From Pelomonas sp. Root405 (GTDB taxonomy: Bacteria; Pseudomonadota; Gammaproteobacteria; Burkholderiales; Burkholderiaceae_C): 64,000 bases of DNA. Numbering within the stretch: the stretch's first letter is position 1; every line of letters begins with the position of its first letter. The position numbers were made by a program, and so were the translations under genes. Positions 42,193 to 53,679 of the stretch are shown in pieces. Location: assembly GCF_001425165.1 (NCBI RefSeq), contig NZ_LMDU01000013.1, positions 124,001-188,000 on the forward strand, written 5' to 3'. The notes beneath the pieces were generated by a model. The model did not search any database. It was not told the DNA's origin and worked only from the letters and a program-made list of their open reading frames with translations.

Positions 42193-44271
42193 TCAGGGCC
42201 GCTGTGGGCTGCGCAGCGCGTCGACAAATTCGCGCTGCCGAGCAGCGGGCGGCGCGGTGATCAGGCTTACCAGCACCAAGGCCAGGGCTCCGGCCGGTAC
42301 GCCGAACAGGCCGGCCGACGCCGGCTGAATTCCCCAGAACAGCGTCACCGGGCCGGGCAGGCCAACCAGCGCCCTGAGCCCCGGGTGAGCCACGACGAGA
42401 TAGATGACGCAGACGCCCAGACCCGTGAGCATGCCGGCCAGCGCACCGGCCCGGTTCGCCCGGCGCCAGAACACGCCTGCGACCAGCGCAGGGAAGAAAG
42501 TCGAGCCCGCGATGGAGAAGGCGGCCGTGACCACGGCCAGGATGTCCGCCGGGCGGCTGGAGGCCACCGCCGCCGCCGCCAGCGCCGCAGCCAGCAGCAG
42601 CGCCTTGGACAATGTGACCCGCCGGGTGCGCGAGGCCTCGGGATTGATGGCCTTGTAGTAGAGGTCATGCGACAGCGCGCTGGAAATGGCCAGCAGAAGG
42701 CCATCTGCCGTGGACAGCGCCGCTGCCAGCCCGCCAGCCGCAACCATGCCCGAGATCACATATGGCAGGCCGCCCAGCTCAGGCATGACCAGCATGACGA
42801 GATCCGGGTGCAGGCGCAGTTCGCCCAGTTGGAGCCGACCATCGCCGTTCAGGTCGACGGCCGACAGCAGGGTCGGGTCAACGCGCTGCCACTGGCGTAT
42901 CCAGGCGGGCAGTTGGTCAAAGCTCGTGCCGACGAGGCCATTGAAGACTTCGGTCTTGACCATGACGGCGAGGGCCGGCGCGGTCAGGTAGAGCAGGCAA
43001 ATGAAGACCAGCGACCAAGCCACCGACTCGCGCGCTGCCGAGACCGAAGGGGTCGTGTAGTAGCGCGTCAGCAGGTGCGGTAGGCCGGCCGTGCCCACCA
43101 TCAGGCACAGGGCCAACGCGATGAAGTTGCGACGCGCCTCGCTGGCCTGTTCGCGCTCGGCCGGCGTGCCGTCGGGGTTGCCTGCAAACGGTTGCGTGTG
43201 CGGCACGAGGCCGGACAGCGGCTGGGCCAGGCGGATCTCGCTGGCCTGATCACGCCGCCAACGCTCCTCGGCCTCAGCCGGCGTGCGGGGCAGGGCCGCC
43301 CGCTGCTTTTCGGCGGCCTGGATCTGCGCCAGCGGCGCATCCGCGGCCTTCAATGCGGCGACGCTGGCCGCCGCCTTCGCCTGTTCCTCGGCCAGTGCCT
43401 TGGGCACGTCGGCCAGACGCATCACGGCTGCTTCGGCGCGCTGCTGATGGATGGCACGCACCTGCAGCTCGGCCGGGTCGCGGATCAGCTCGCTCTCGCG
43501 CTCGGCGAGCTGGTGCAGTTGCTGGCCGTAGACCAGTTGGGGCAGCGGCCAGCCCGTCTGCTTGACGCTGAGCCAGATGACCGGCACCAAATAGGCCAGG
43601 ATCATGATCAGGTACTGCGCCACCTGCGTCCAGGTGACGGCACGCATGCCGCCGAGGAAGGAGCAGACCAGCACGCCGCCCAGGCCGACGAAGACGCCAA
43701 CCTCGAAACCCAGGCCGGTCAGCCGTGTGGTGATGAGCCCGACGCCATAGATCTGGGCGACCAGATAGACGAACGACACCAGGATGGCCGCTGCGGCGCC
43801 GACCAAGCGCAGCGTGCGGCTGTCGAAGCGCTCCGCCAGGAAATCGGCCAGCGTGAACTGGCCGAAGCGGCGCAGATAGGGCGCGATGCACAGGGCGACC
43901 AGCACGAAGCCCCCGGTCCAGCCCAGCACGTAAGCCAGGCCGGCATAGCCGCTGGCGTAGAGGGTGCCGGTCAGGCCGATGAAGGTCGCGGCGCTCATCC
44001 AGTCGGCACCCGCGGCCATGCCGTTGTAGAGCGGCGGCACGCGGCGCCCGGCGACGAAGTACTCCGCCGGGTCGGTCGTGCGGCACAGGATGCCGATGAC
44101 GGCGTAGACGAGCACCGTTGCGCCGAGGAAGGTGTAGCCAATCCAGGCTTTCGGCAGGCCGCGCTGCTCGGCCAGGCCCAGGCCGATGACGAGGGCGATG
44201 AAGCTCAACGCAAAGAGGGCGTAGCGGCGATGGAGTTGGCGAGCGGGGCCTGAAAACATGGCCGCGATCAT
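42193..44271 (-). CDS. Sodium/solute symporter (SSS family, VC_2705-like) with a large insert
   Basis: 692 aa. The SSS core shows [60 protein letters not shown] and [20 protein letters not shown], with about 13 membrane helices. Between the sixth and seventh helices a hydrophilic insert of about 150 residues (around 240-380) is predicted coiled coil. A further loop holds [16 protein letters not shown], an EF-hand-like Ca(2+) loop (D-x-N-x-D-G-x-L-x-x-x-E). Substrate may be a carboxylate such as acetate but is not provable here. The ATG at 44271 lies only 6 nt after the ppsA terminator's T run and has no ribosome binding site; ATG at 44259 is an alternative. Confidence 0.85.
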   Translation of the reverse strand: MIAAMFSGPARQLHRRYALFALSFIALVIGLGLAEQRGLPKAWIGYTFLGATVLVYAVIGILCRTTDPAEYFVAGRRVPPLYNGMAAGADWMSAATFIGLTGTLYASGYAGLAYVLGWTGGFVLVALCIAPYLRRFGQFTLADFLAERFDSRTLRLVGAAAAILVSFVYLVAQIYGVGLITTRLTGLGFEVGVFVGLGGVLVCSFLGGMRAVTWTQVAQYLIMILAYLVPVIWLSVKQTGWPLPQLVYGQQLHQLAERESELIRDPAELQVRAIHQQRAEAAVMRLADVPKALAEEQAKAAASVAALKAADAPLAQIQAAEKQRAALPRTPAEAEERWRRDQASEIRLAQPLSGLVPHTQPFAGNPDGTPAEREQASEARRNFIALALCLMVGTAGLPHLLTRYYTTPSVSAARESVAWSLVFICLLYLTAPALAVMVKTEVFNGLVGTSFDQLPAWIRQWQRVDPTLLSAVDLNGDGRLQLGELRLHPDLVMLVMPELGGLPYVISGMVAAGGLAAALSTADGLLLAISSALSHDLYYKAINPEASRTRRVTLSKALLLAAALAAAAVASSRPADILAVVTAAFSIAGSTFFPALVAGVFWRRANRAGALAGMLTGLGVCVIYLVVAHPGLRALVGLPGPVTLFWGIQPASAGLFGVPAGALALVLVSLITAPPAARQREFVDALRSPQRP

Positions 44272-44277
44272 GGCAAT

Positions 44278-44312
44278 AAAAAGCCCGGGTCCCCTTGCGG
44301 AGAACCCGGGCT
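44278..44312 (-). terminator. Terminator of ppsA
   Basis: On the minus strand AGCCCGGGT (44312-44304) pairs perfectly with ACCCGGGCT (44290-44282), 13-nt loop, followed by TTTT(A)TT. It lies 19 nt after the ppsA stop and directly before the symporter start. Confidence 0.88.
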
Positions 44313-44331
44313 GATCAGGAACGAAGCCTGA

Positions 44332-46728
44332 TTACTTGGCCGCCAGGCGCTGCCAGGTCTCGATGACCGTGTCGGGGTTCAGCGAGATCGACACGATGCC
44401 CTCCTCCGCCAGCCAGTCGGCGAAGTCCGGATGATCGCTTGGCCCCTGCCCACAAATGCCGATGTACTTGCCGGTCGCTCGGCAGGCGCGGATGGCGCGC
44501 GAGATCATGGCTTTCACCGCCGGGTCACGCTCGTCGAAGTCGCCGGCCAGTTGCTCCAGGCCGGAGTCGCGGTCCAGGCCTAACGTGAGCTGTGTCAGGT
44601 CGTTGGAGCCGATGGACATGCCGTCGAAATGCTCCAGGAACTGCTCGGCCAGGATGGCGTTGCTGGGCACCTCGCACATCATGATGATGCGCAGGCCGTC
44701 CGTGCCGCGCTTGAGGCCGCGCTCGGCCAGCATCTCGACCACGCGCGAGGCCTGCTTCACCGTACGGACGAAGGGCACCATGATCTCAATGTTCGTGAGC
44801 CCCATGTCCTTGCGCACGCGCTTGAGCGCCTCGCACTCCATCGCGAACGCGTCCTGGAACTCGCCGCTGATGTAGCGCGACGCACCGCGGAAGCCCAGCA
44901 TGGGGTTCTCTTCGTCCGGCTCGTAACGGCTGCCGCCGATGAGCTTGCGGTACTCGTTGGACTTGAAGTCCGACAAGCGCACGATGACCGGGCGCGGGAA
45001 GAACGCGGCGGCAATCGTCGCGATGCCTTCGGCCAGCTTGTCGACGTAGAAGGCACGCGGCGACGCGTGACCGCGGGCGACGGACTCGACGGCCTTCTTC
45101 AGGTCGGCATCGATGTTCGGATAGTCCAGGATGGCCTTGGGGTGGACGCCGATGTTGTTGTTGATGATGAACTCGAGCCGGGCCAGGCCCACGCCTCCTG
45201 AGGGCATCTGCGCGAAGTTGAAGGCCAGCTGCGGGTTGCCGACGTTCATCATGATCTTGATGGGGCAGTACGGCAGCTCGCCGCGGTGCACCTCGCTGAT
45301 CTCGGTCTCCAGCAGGCCGTCGTAGATGTAGCCGGTGTCGCCCTCCGAGCAGGCGACTGTGACCAACTGGCCGTCCTTGAGCTTGTCGGTCGCGTCGCCG
45401 CAGCCAACCACCGCCGGGATGCCCAGTTCGCGCGCAATGATGGCCGCGTGGCAGGTGCGGCCACCGCGGTTGGTGACGATGGCGCTGGCGCGCTTCATGA
45501 CCGGCTCCCAGTTCGGGTCGGTCATGTCAGTGACGAGTACATCCCCGGGCTGCACGCGCTCCATCTCGGCCACGCTGTCCACCAGGCGAACCGGCCCGGT
45601 GCCGATCTTCTGGCCAATGGCACGACCTTCGGCCAGCACGGCGCTGTGAGCCTTGAGCTTGTAGGCCAGCTCGACCTGGCCGGCCGACTGGCTCTTCACC
45701 GTCTCCGGGCGGGCCTGCAGGATGTAGATCTTGCCGTCCACGCCATCGCGGCCCCATTCGATGTCCATCGCACGGCCGTAGTGCTGCTCGATGATCAGCG
45801 CGTACTGGGCCAGCTCGGTCACCTCGGTGTCATTCAGCGAGTAGCGGTTGCGCTGCTCGGGCACCGTGTCGACGGTCCGCACCAGCTTGCCGCTTGCCGC
45901 CTTTTCTTCGGGCGTCGCGAACTCCATGCGCAGCAGCTTGGAACCCAGGTTGCGGCGGATGATGGCCAGCTTGCCGGCCTTCAGCGCGGGCTTGTGGACA
46001 TAGAACTCGTCCGGGTTCACGGCGCCCTGCACCACCGTCTCGCCCAGGCCGTAGCTGGACGTGATGAAGACGACGTCCTGGAAGCCACTTTCGGTATCGA
46101 TGGTGAACATGACGCCGGCCGAACCGAGGTCGCTGCGCACCATGCGCTGCACGCCGGCGGACAACGCCACATCGCCGTGCGCAAAGCCCTTGTGCACGCG
46201 ATAGCTGATGGCGCGGTCGTTATAGAGCGAGGCGAACACTTCACGCATCTTGTGCAGCACGTCGTCGATGCCGACGACGTTTAGGAAGGTTTCCTGTTGG
46301 CCGGCAAAAGATGCGTCGGGCAGATCCTCGGCGGTCGCGGAAGACCGCACCGCGAATGACACGCCGGGGTTGTCGGACGTCAGCTGGTCAAACGAGGAAC
46401 GCACTGCAGCTTCCAAGTCGGCCGGGAAGGGTTGCTTCTCGATCCAGCCGCGGATCTCGGCACCGGCCTCGGCCAGGGCACGGACGTCGTCGGTGTTCAG
46501 CGTGGACAGCCGCGCCGCGATGCGCGCGTCCAGCCCCTCGTGTCTCAGGAACTGCCGGAAGGCATGCGCCGTGGTGGCGAACCCTCCGGGGACGCGCACG
46601 CCGCTTGCGGCGAGCTGCGAGATCATTTCGCCGAGGCTGGCGTTCTTGCCGCCAACAGACTCGACGTCGGTCATCCTCAGGTTCTCAAACGGTACGACCA
46701 GGGCGGTCGCCTCGAACAGGGTGGACAT
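44332..46728 (-). CDS. ppsA: Phosphoenolpyruvate synthase
   Basis: 798 aa. Converts pyruvate, ATP and water to PEP, AMP and phosphate for gluconeogenesis. N-terminal ATP-grasp domain ([40 protein letters not shown]), phosphohistidine swivel domain with catalytic His427 in [17 protein letters not shown], and C-terminal PEP-binding TIM barrel ([52 protein letters not shown]). Start ATG preceded by GGAG. Regulated post-translationally by the ppsR product encoded 1.6 kb away on the other strand. Confidence 0.97.
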   Translation of the reverse strand: MSTLFEATALVVPFENLRMTDVESVGGKNASLGEMISQLAASGVRVPGGFATTAHAFRQFLRHEGLDARIAARLSTLNTDDVRALAEAGAEIRGWIEKQPFPADLEAAVRSSFDQLTSDNPGVSFAVRSSATAEDLPDASFAGQQETFLNVVGIDDVLHKMREVFASLYNDRAISYRVHKGFAHGDVALSAGVQRMVRSDLGSAGVMFTIDTESGFQDVVFITSSYGLGETVVQGAVNPDEFYVHKPALKAGKLAIIRRNLGSKLLRMEFATPEEKAASGKLVRTVDTVPEQRNRYSLNDTEVTELAQYALIIEQHYGRAMDIEWGRDGVDGKIYILQARPETVKSQSAGQVELAYKLKAHSAVLAEGRAIGQKIGTGPVRLVDSVAEMERVQPGDVLVTDMTDPNWEPVMKRASAIVTNRGGRTCHAAIIARELGIPAVVGCGDATDKLKDGQLVTVACSEGDTGYIYDGLLETEISEVHRGELPYCPIKIMMNVGNPQLAFNFAQMPSGGVGLARLEFIINNNIGVHPKAILDYPNIDADLKKAVESVARGHASPRAFYVDKLAEGIATIAAAFFPRPVIVRLSDFKSNEYRKLIGGSRYEPDEENPMLGFRGASRYISGEFQDAFAMECEALKRVRKDMGLTNIEIMVPFVRTVKQASRVVEMLAERGLKRGTDGLRIIMMCEVPSNAILAEQFLEHFDGMSIGSNDLTQLTLGLDRDSGLEQLAGDFDERDPAVKAMISRAIRACRATGKYIGICGQGPSDHPDFADWLAEEGIVSISLNPDTVIETWQRLAAK

Positions 46729-46882
46729 GGGAAAACTCCGGGAGGTTGAAAAACCGGTGTCGTCGCGTCGTCCTGGCCCAGGACCGAGCTGAAAAGCTCA
46801 AGGCAGGCGCTGCTCCGTCCATTTCTGGATTCTTCTAGGAGGAAGGAGAAGCGCATGGGCTGATCGCGAGGAATTGCGGCCG

Positions 46883-46910
46883 ATTCTAGGCGTTGGGTTT
46901 CATGCAGTAA
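46883..46910 (-). promoter_or_regulatory. Promoter candidate of ppsA
   Basis: On the minus strand TTACTG (46910-46905), 16-bp spacer, TAGAAT (46888-46883). The predicted start near 46876 gives a leader of about 148 nt that contains CTGAAAAGCTCAAG and other small hairpins but no riboswitch I recognise. Confidence 0.55.
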
Positions 46911-47021
46911 CGGCGCGGCGGTGTGCAATAAGTCCCTGACCGGCCTCGTGTCCCCTCTTTCCGGGTGGCGTGAAAACGTTGTCAGGCGACTGATTGAAGT
47001 CAAGCCCGTAGTCCTCTAGCT

Positions 47022-48338
47022 ATGCACAATGCCCGCGTGACCCGCGACGACGACAGCCCCGAAGAAGTCAACCCCCATTACCTCGACCATGTGATCCATG
47101 TGTCGGAGTCGCGAGCCGTCGAAGCCAGTGAAGACATCGTCAGCCAGAACGGCATCAAGCTGCTCGCCAAGGGCGCCTTGATCAATGCCAAGGTGCGCGA
47201 CCGGCTGCTGATGCACAAATTGCAGAAGCCGCTCGAGGACTGCATCCAGGTCACCGAGGGCGTCATGCCGGAAAGCTTCGGGCCATTGGGCGAAGCGCTG
47301 CTCGAACAGCATCCACTGCTCAAGGCAATCTGTGCCCACGACCTCTACCCCAGCGCACCGATCACGCTGGCCACGCTGAAACTCAGCGTGCCTGTGCAGT
47401 CGCTCCTGACGGTCTATGCCGAGCACCAGGGCGACCGCCTCAAGCACACGGCCGGCGTGGCCATGCTCGCACTGGCACTGGCTCGGCGCATGCTTCCCGG
47501 CGAGACCGAGCAGCACCGCATGCTGGCGCTGGCAGGGCTGCTGCACGATGTGGGCGAGCTCTACATCGACCCGCAGTACATGCGCCCCGGTACGCCGCTG
47601 GGGCCGCGGGAATGGCGCCATGTCGCTTCTCATCCGGTGGTGGGCGAGCGCGTGCTGCGCGGCATGAGGGGGGCCGGCCGAGACATCGCGAACGCCGTGC
47701 TGCACCACCACGAGCGCCTGGATGGCTTTGGCTATCCACGTGGTGTTCAGGGTGCTGCCCTGCCCATGACGGGGCAGATCCTTGCCGCTGCCGAATGGCT
47801 GATGGCCTTGATCGAAACGAGCATGACCCCGATGACGCGAGCCAGCGTGGCCACACGCCTCATCCCAGGTGAATTCAGCCGCGAACTGACCGAGGCCATC
47901 GCCACGGCTGCGGCGGCCGGTCCGGCGCCTATTGCGGTTCCCGACCCTATGCCGCTGGAGTCGGCGATCCCGCGCGTCATCGGCATCGCCTCGGCGCTGG
48001 AGCGGTTTCAGCAATCGCGCCCCTGGATCGACGAGCGCCTGGCTGCCGCCAAACCGGCCTTGCGCGCGGTGCTCGAAGCCGGCCTGCAACGGCTGCTGCG
48101 CATCCAGACGGCGTTTTCCAGCACCGGGCTGGATGCCCACGACCCTGATGCCCTTGTCGCCGAGCTTGCCGACCAGCGCGACCCAACGCTGCAGGTCGAG
48201 CTGATGACCGTCGTCGGCGAACTCGAATGGCGGCTGCGCGAGCTTGAGCGTGAGTCGCTGCTGCGGGCCGGCCTGCTGCCGCCCGCGGAAAGCGCCGTCA
48301 TGCGCGAGCTGATTGCCAGGCTCAAGGGCGAAGCCTGA
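47022..48338 (+). CDS. HD-GYP domain protein (putative c-di-GMP phosphodiesterase)
   Basis: 438 aa. The N-terminal 130 residues resemble the region that precedes HD-GYP domains in PilZ-like or DUF3391-type proteins, unclassified here. The HD-GYP core is HTAGVAMLALALARR, LLHDVGELYIDP (His175-Asp176), HPVVGERVLRG, AVLHHHERLDGFGYP (GYP at 237-239). The canonical HD-x-GK lysine is Glu here (HDVGE), and the rest of the metal ligands appear present. It has no signal or membrane segment. Encoded between ppsA and ppsR on the ppsR strand, 44 nt before ppsR. Confidence 0.85.
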   Translation: MHNARVTRDDDSPEEVNPHYLDHVIHVSESRAVEASEDIVSQNGIKLLAKGALINAKVRDRLLMHKLQKPLEDCIQVTEGVMPESFGPLGEALLEQHPLLKAICAHDLYPSAPITLATLKLSVPVQSLLTVYAEHQGDRLKHTAGVAMLALALARRMLPGETEQHRMLALAGLLHDVGELYIDPQYMRPGTPLGPREWRHVASHPVVGERVLRGMRGAGRDIANAVLHHHERLDGFGYPRGVQGAALPMTGQILAAAEWLMALIETSMTPMTRASVATRLIPGEFSRELTEAIATAAAAGPAPIAVPDPMPLESAIPRVIGIASALERFQQSRPWIDERLAAAKPALRAVLEAGLQRLLRIQTAFSSTGLDAHDPDALVAELADQRDPTLQVELMTVVGELEWRLRELERESLLRAGLLPPAESAVMRELIARLKGEA

Positions 48339-48346
48339 GCGCTGGC

Positions 48347-48352
48347 TATCAT
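48347..48352 (+). promoter_or_regulatory. -10 element candidate before ppsR
   Basis: TATCAT lies 30 nt before the ppsR ATG, just after the HD-GYP stop, allowing ppsR expression independent of the upstream gene. The -35 is unclear. Confidence 0.35.
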
Positions 48353-48382
48353 GGCCGCGACCACACTTCGCGAGCCACCGTC

Positions 48383-49204
48383 ATGACCGCCAGAACCGTT
48401 TATTTCGTCTCTGACGGCACCGGCATCACCGCCGAAACCTTCGGCAATTCCATCCTCGCCCAGTTCGCCATCAAGGCGCGGCACGTGCGCCGGCCCTTTG
48501 TCGACTCGGCCGACAAGGCCCATGCTGTCGTCACCGAGATCAACGAAGTCGCCGAGCGCGAAGCGCATCGGCCCATCGTTTTCGCGACGCTTGTGGACCG
48601 CGACGTGCTCAAGATCGTGCGCGAGCACTGCCAGGGCCGGGTGATGGACATGTTCGGCACCTTCATCGAGCCGCTGGAAGACGAGTTCGGCATCAAGAGC
48701 AACCACCGGGTGGGGCGCTTCTCAGACGTGGCCGAAAGCCAGGAGTACCACGACCGCATCGAAGCGATCAACTTCTCGCTGGCCCATGACGACGGCCAGA
48801 GTAGCAAGAACCTGGACGTCGCCGACGTCATCCTTGTCGGCGTCTCGCGCTCCGGCAAGACGCCGACGTCGCTTTATCTGGCCATGCAGCACGGCATCAA
48901 GGCGGCCAACTACCCGCTGATCCCCGAGGACTTCGAGCGCCGCAAGCTGCCGCCTTCGTTGATGCCGCACCGGCGCAAGTGCTTCGGGCTGACCATCGAT
49001 CCCGAGCGCCTCTCCTCCATCCGCAACGAGCGCCGCCCGGGCAGCAAATATGCCGACCTGCTCAACTGCCGCTACGAAGTCAACGAGGCCGAGGCCATGA
49101 TGAAGCGCGAGGGCATCGCCTGGCTGTCGTCCACGCACAAGTCCATCGAAGAGATCGCCACGACCATCCTGCGGGACATCCGGCCGGACCGTTTGATGTA
49201 CTGA
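48383..49204 (+). CDS. ppsR: PEP synthase regulatory protein (kinase/pyrophosphorylase)
   Basis: 273 aa of the DUF299 family. Bifunctional: ADP-dependent phosphorylation of a Thr in PpsA inactivates it, and Pi-dependent removal restores activity. Diagnostic features are RTVYFVSDGTGITAETFGNS, the P-loop VGVSRSGKTPTSLYLAMQHG (153-160 core) and KCFGLTIDPERLSSIRNERR, with C-terminal IEEIATTILRDIRPDRLMY. Length normal. Confidence 0.95.
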   Translation: MTARTVYFVSDGTGITAETFGNSILAQFAIKARHVRRPFVDSADKAHAVVTEINEVAEREAHRPIVFATLVDRDVLKIVREHCQGRVMDMFGTFIEPLEDEFGIKSNHRVGRFSDVAESQEYHDRIEAINFSLAHDDGQSSKNLDVADVILVGVSRSGKTPTSLYLAMQHGIKAANYPLIPEDFERRKLPPSLMPHRRKCFGLTIDPERLSSIRNERRPGSKYADLLNCRYEVNEAEAMMKREGIAWLSSTHKSIEEIATTILRDIRPDRLMY

Positions 49205-49254
49205 AGCCGGCATCTGCGCTGGCGTTCGTTCTCACCGCCAAGCGCACCGGGGTG

Positions 49255-49626
49255 CTACGCCGGGTTATCGCGCTCGCCCTTTGACGTCAAGACGCCAGCA
49301 TCGACGCGTTCACAGCCCCGCACTCTGCATCGGTCGTCATCGAAGATCACGATGAACCAGAACGACTGCGCCGGTGCCCCATGCACTTCGCTGAGCTCCG
49401 AGGCCGGCTTGGACAGCTTCAACCGGAGATCCAGTGACAACTCTTCGGCTGCTGCCAGGTCCTCACGTGCCACCGCCTGCAGTTCAACAGGCTCATCGCG
49501 GAAGTCCAGCACGACCACCAGGTCGTTGGTCTTGAAGTGGCGTTGCGCGGCCTGCGCATAAGTGGTGACGCGCTCGTCGAGGAGGTCCTGGATGCGGTCG
49601 GGAATGGATGGGCTCACGGGTTCCAT
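49255..49626 (-). CDS. Hypothetical protein downstream of glgA
   Basis: 123 aa. The ATG lies 6 nt after the glgA stop, so it belongs to the glgC-glgA transcript. The sequence starts MEPVSPSIPDRIQDLLDERV, has a mixed alpha/beta core (TNDLVVVLDFRDEPVELQAV, APAQSFWFIVIFDDDRCRVR) and no signal, membrane helix or known motif. Composition and codon use agree with real genes. Function unknown; position suggests a link to glycogen metabolism but nothing else does. Confidence 0.65.
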   Translation of the reverse strand: MEPVSPSIPDRIQDLLDERVTTYAQAAQRHFKTNDLVVVLDFRDEPVELQAVAREDLAAAEELSLDLRLKLSKPASELSEVHGAPAQSFWFIVIFDDDRCRVRGCERVDAGVLTSKGERDNPA

Positions 49627-49632
49627 GATGAC

Positions 49633-51098
49633 TCAGACCCCACGTGCAGGTATCAGCTCACGGTACACACCCATGTAGCGCTCGGCCGCAGCGTCCCACC
49701 CGAAGCGCTGCCGCATCGCCACATCCTGCACGCCCGCCCAGTACGTCTGCCGGCTCCAAAGCGCAAATGCGCGGTGCAACGCGCGCCGGTAGGCATCGGC
49801 CGTGAAGTCGTTGAAGACAAAGCCGGTGGCAGTGCCGGCGGCAAGGTCTTCCAGCGTCGTGTCGACGATGGTGTCGCCCAGGCCACCGACGCGGTGCACG
49901 AGAGGCAGCGCACCGTAGCTGAGGCCGTAGAGCTGGGTCAGGCCGCAGGGCTCGAAGCGGCTGGGCACCAATATGATGTCGCTGCCGGCATAGATGCGGT
50001 GAGCCAGCCCTTCGTCCATGCCGATGCGGCGGGCGATTTGGCTCGGGTGCCTGGCCGCAGCATCGCCGAAGGCCGCTTCGAGACGCGCATCGCCGCTGCC
50101 CAGGATGACCAACTGGCCGCCTGAGCCGATCAGGTCGTCCAGCGCCTCCAGAACCAGCGGCAGGCCCTTCTGCTCGGTCAGTCGGCTGACGATGCCGAAG
50201 AGCGGGACCGCGGGATCCACCGCCAGGCCGCATTCGCTTTGCAACGCGGCCTTGCAACGGGTCTTGCCCGAGGCGTCACCGGCGTCGTAGCGCGCGGCGA
50301 TGGCGTCGTCATGGGCGGGCGACCAGACGCCGTAGTCCACCCCGTTCAGGATGCCGTGCAGCGCGCTCGCGCGGCGGCGCAGCAGGCCATCCAGGCCACA
50401 GCCCTGGTCAGGCGTCTGGATCTCGCGCGCATAGCTCGGGCTCACCGTCGTGATGGCGTCGGCGAAGTGCAGGCCGGCCTTCATGAAGCTGACCTGGCCA
50501 TAGAACTCCAGGCCCTCGACGGCGTAGTGCGCGGGCGGCAGGCCGAGGTCGTAGAAGTGGTCGGCAGGGAACAGACCCTGGTAGGCGAGGTTATGGACCG
50601 TGAATACCGTGCGCGCCTCGGTACGCCGGCGCGAGCGGCTGGCTGCAACGTGCGCGCAGGCAAGGCCCGCGTGCCAGTCATGGGCATGCACGATCTCGGG
50701 CCGCCACGCCGGGTCCACGCCCTCGGCCAAGCGGGCAGCAGCCAGGCCGAGCAGCGCGAAACGGCGATGGTTGTCGGCATAGGCGATGCCGCCCGCGTCC
50801 GCATACGGGTTGCCGGGGCGGTCGAAGAGGCCGGGCGCATCCAGAACATAGACCGGCATGTCGAAACCCGGCAGCCGGCCACGCAGCAGCGCCGCCCTGC
50901 CCTCGCTCCACGGCAGTGCGACGGGGGCGACGGCGCATTCCTGGCTCAAAGCTTCGCGGACGGACGGAAAGCCCGGCACCAGCAAGCGCGGCTCCGCACC
51001 GACGTTGGCAAGCGCAGCGGGCAAGGCACCAGCCACGTCGGCGAGGCCGCCGGTCTTCAGCAGCGGAAAGAGTTCCGCGCTGACCTGCAGTACACGCG

Positions 51099-51102
<4 letters not shown>
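49633..51102 (-). CDS. glgA: Glycogen synthase
   Basis: 489 aa, GT5 family, adding glucose from ADP-glucose to the non-reducing end. [20 protein letters not shown] contains the K-x-G-G-L motif that binds ADP-glucose; [40 protein letters not shown] and [20 protein letters not shown] are conserved blocks with the E-x7-E-like catalytic motif. It starts at GTG, which overlaps the glgC stop (GTGA), so translation is coupled to glgC. Confidence 0.95.
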
Positions 51103-52358
<1,256 letters not shown>

Positions 52359-52427
52359 GGCGGTCTCTCCAAATCGGATGCCTGCAGTTTGCACCGCCCG
52401 CTGTGCCGTCCCGCTGGGGGCTTCTCC

Positions 52428-53618
52428 TCAGAGAGTTGTTTCGGCGCTTTCGTCGGCGGCGGCCTGGGCTAGCGCGCGCTCAAACGCGCTGCGGCTGGGG
52501 GTCTCGACAAAGACGCAGCGCTTCTGGTGCCGCTTGCAGTGGTCCTTCACGCGCCAGTAGGCGTCATGGCTGATACAGCCGGTCTGGCAGATGACGAGAT
52601 CGGCCGCCGCCAGTTGAGGTTCGAGCTGGGCCGGCTTGTGCTCGCTGCCGCCGTCATGGTGCAGGAACTGCGCGCCGCAGCCTTCCACCGCTTGGCGGTA
52701 CTGCGGCACGCTGCCGCCGCGACCGCCGACGCACAGCACGACCCGTCGCTCCAGCTTGACCGGCATGCTGACGAGCACGTCGATCTCAGGCGCGGGCTCG
52801 GGCGCCTCGAACACATCCGGCACCACAGGCAACCGCGCGGCAAGCCGGTTGACCTCGCGCTGCAGCGTCTGGTTGCGCTCGATCTGCTCGGCCAGTCGCT
52901 CGCGCAGCGCCTCGCGCTCGGGCAGGTCGGGACGCGCGGCCTGCCAGCGCGCCAGCTGTTCCTGGGCCTGCGCCAGCTGGGTCTGCAGGCTGATCTGCGC
53001 GGCGCGCAACTGCAGCTTGTCCCGCTCCCAGGCCTGCTGCTCGCGAGCGTGCTCCAGGCTCCAGGTGGTCACGCGCCGCTGGACCGCGGCGTATTCGCGT
53101 GCCAACGCCTGATGCTCGTCGGCCAGCTCGCGGTAGCGGCTCAGGTCCACGCGCTGTGCGGCGCCGACCTGGTGCTGAAGCATGTGGACCTGGCCCAGCA
53201 CGCGCATCTCCAGCCACTCGTCGCAACGCGCATGCGTCAACGTCGCCCACAGCGCCCCGGCGATGGCCTCGCCCTGTGCCGCGCGGGCGCGCCACCAGGC
53301 TGTCAATGACTCGCGGCATTTGGCCTGCGCTGCACTGCGCACGTCGAGCGAGAAACGCTGCTCCAGATCCTTCTGCACCGCCTCCGCCACCGCATTGCGA
53401 CGCGCGGCCGCCGTCACGAGGCTGCAATGCAGGGTGTAGTCGTCCTCATTGCCTTGCAGCACCAGCAGCCGCTTGGCCAGTTGGCGCACCCGCTCCAGCG
53501 GCATGCACACGCCGATGACGGGGCAATGCGCGTGGCTGCCAAGCTCCCAAATGCGGCGACGGCGTGAGCCGGTGGTGGGGGGCATCGCGGCATGCGCGGC
53601 GCAACAGCTTTCGGCCAT
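52428..53618 (-). CDS. DUF2325-domain protein with a long coiled coil
   Basis: 396 aa. The first 40 residues include HCPVIGVCMPLERVRQLAKR; cysteines and His here could bind metal. Residues about 150-280 form a long coiled coil (ALAREYAAVQRRVTTWSLEH, LQLRAAQISLQTQLAQAQEQ). The C-terminal 100 residues match DUF2325: RRVVLCVGGRGGSVPQYRQA, FLHHDGGSEHKPAQLEPQLA, ADLVICQTGCISHDAYWRVK. Start supported by GGAGA at 6 nt. It lies 61 nt after hemP on the same strand and may be co-transcribed under iron control. Function unknown. Confidence 0.82.
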   Translation of the reverse strand: MAESCCAAHAAMPPTTGSRRRRIWELGSHAHCPVIGVCMPLERVRQLAKRLLVLQGNEDDYTLHCSLVTAAARRNAVAEAVQKDLEQRFSLDVRSAAQAKCRESLTAWWRARAAQGEAIAGALWATLTHARCDEWLEMRVLGQVHMLQHQVGAAQRVDLSRYRELADEHQALAREYAAVQRRVTTWSLEHAREQQAWERDKLQLRAAQISLQTQLAQAQEQLARWQAARPDLPEREALRERLAEQIERNQTLQREVNRLAARLPVVPDVFEAPEPAPEIDVLVSMPVKLERRVVLCVGGRGGSVPQYRQAVEGCGAQFLHHDGGSEHKPAQLEPQLAAADLVICQTGCISHDAYWRVKDHCKRHQKRCVFVETPSRSAFERALAQAAADESAETTL

Positions 53619-53679
53619 GCGGGGTCTCCGGTGGAGGCGCGGGCGGGCGATGGCTGGCTAGCGCGGGGGTGACGACGGA

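Noticed and set aside
46729-47021. Riboswitch in the ppsA leader.
   Set aside because: No conserved aptamer core was recognised; only small generic hairpins.
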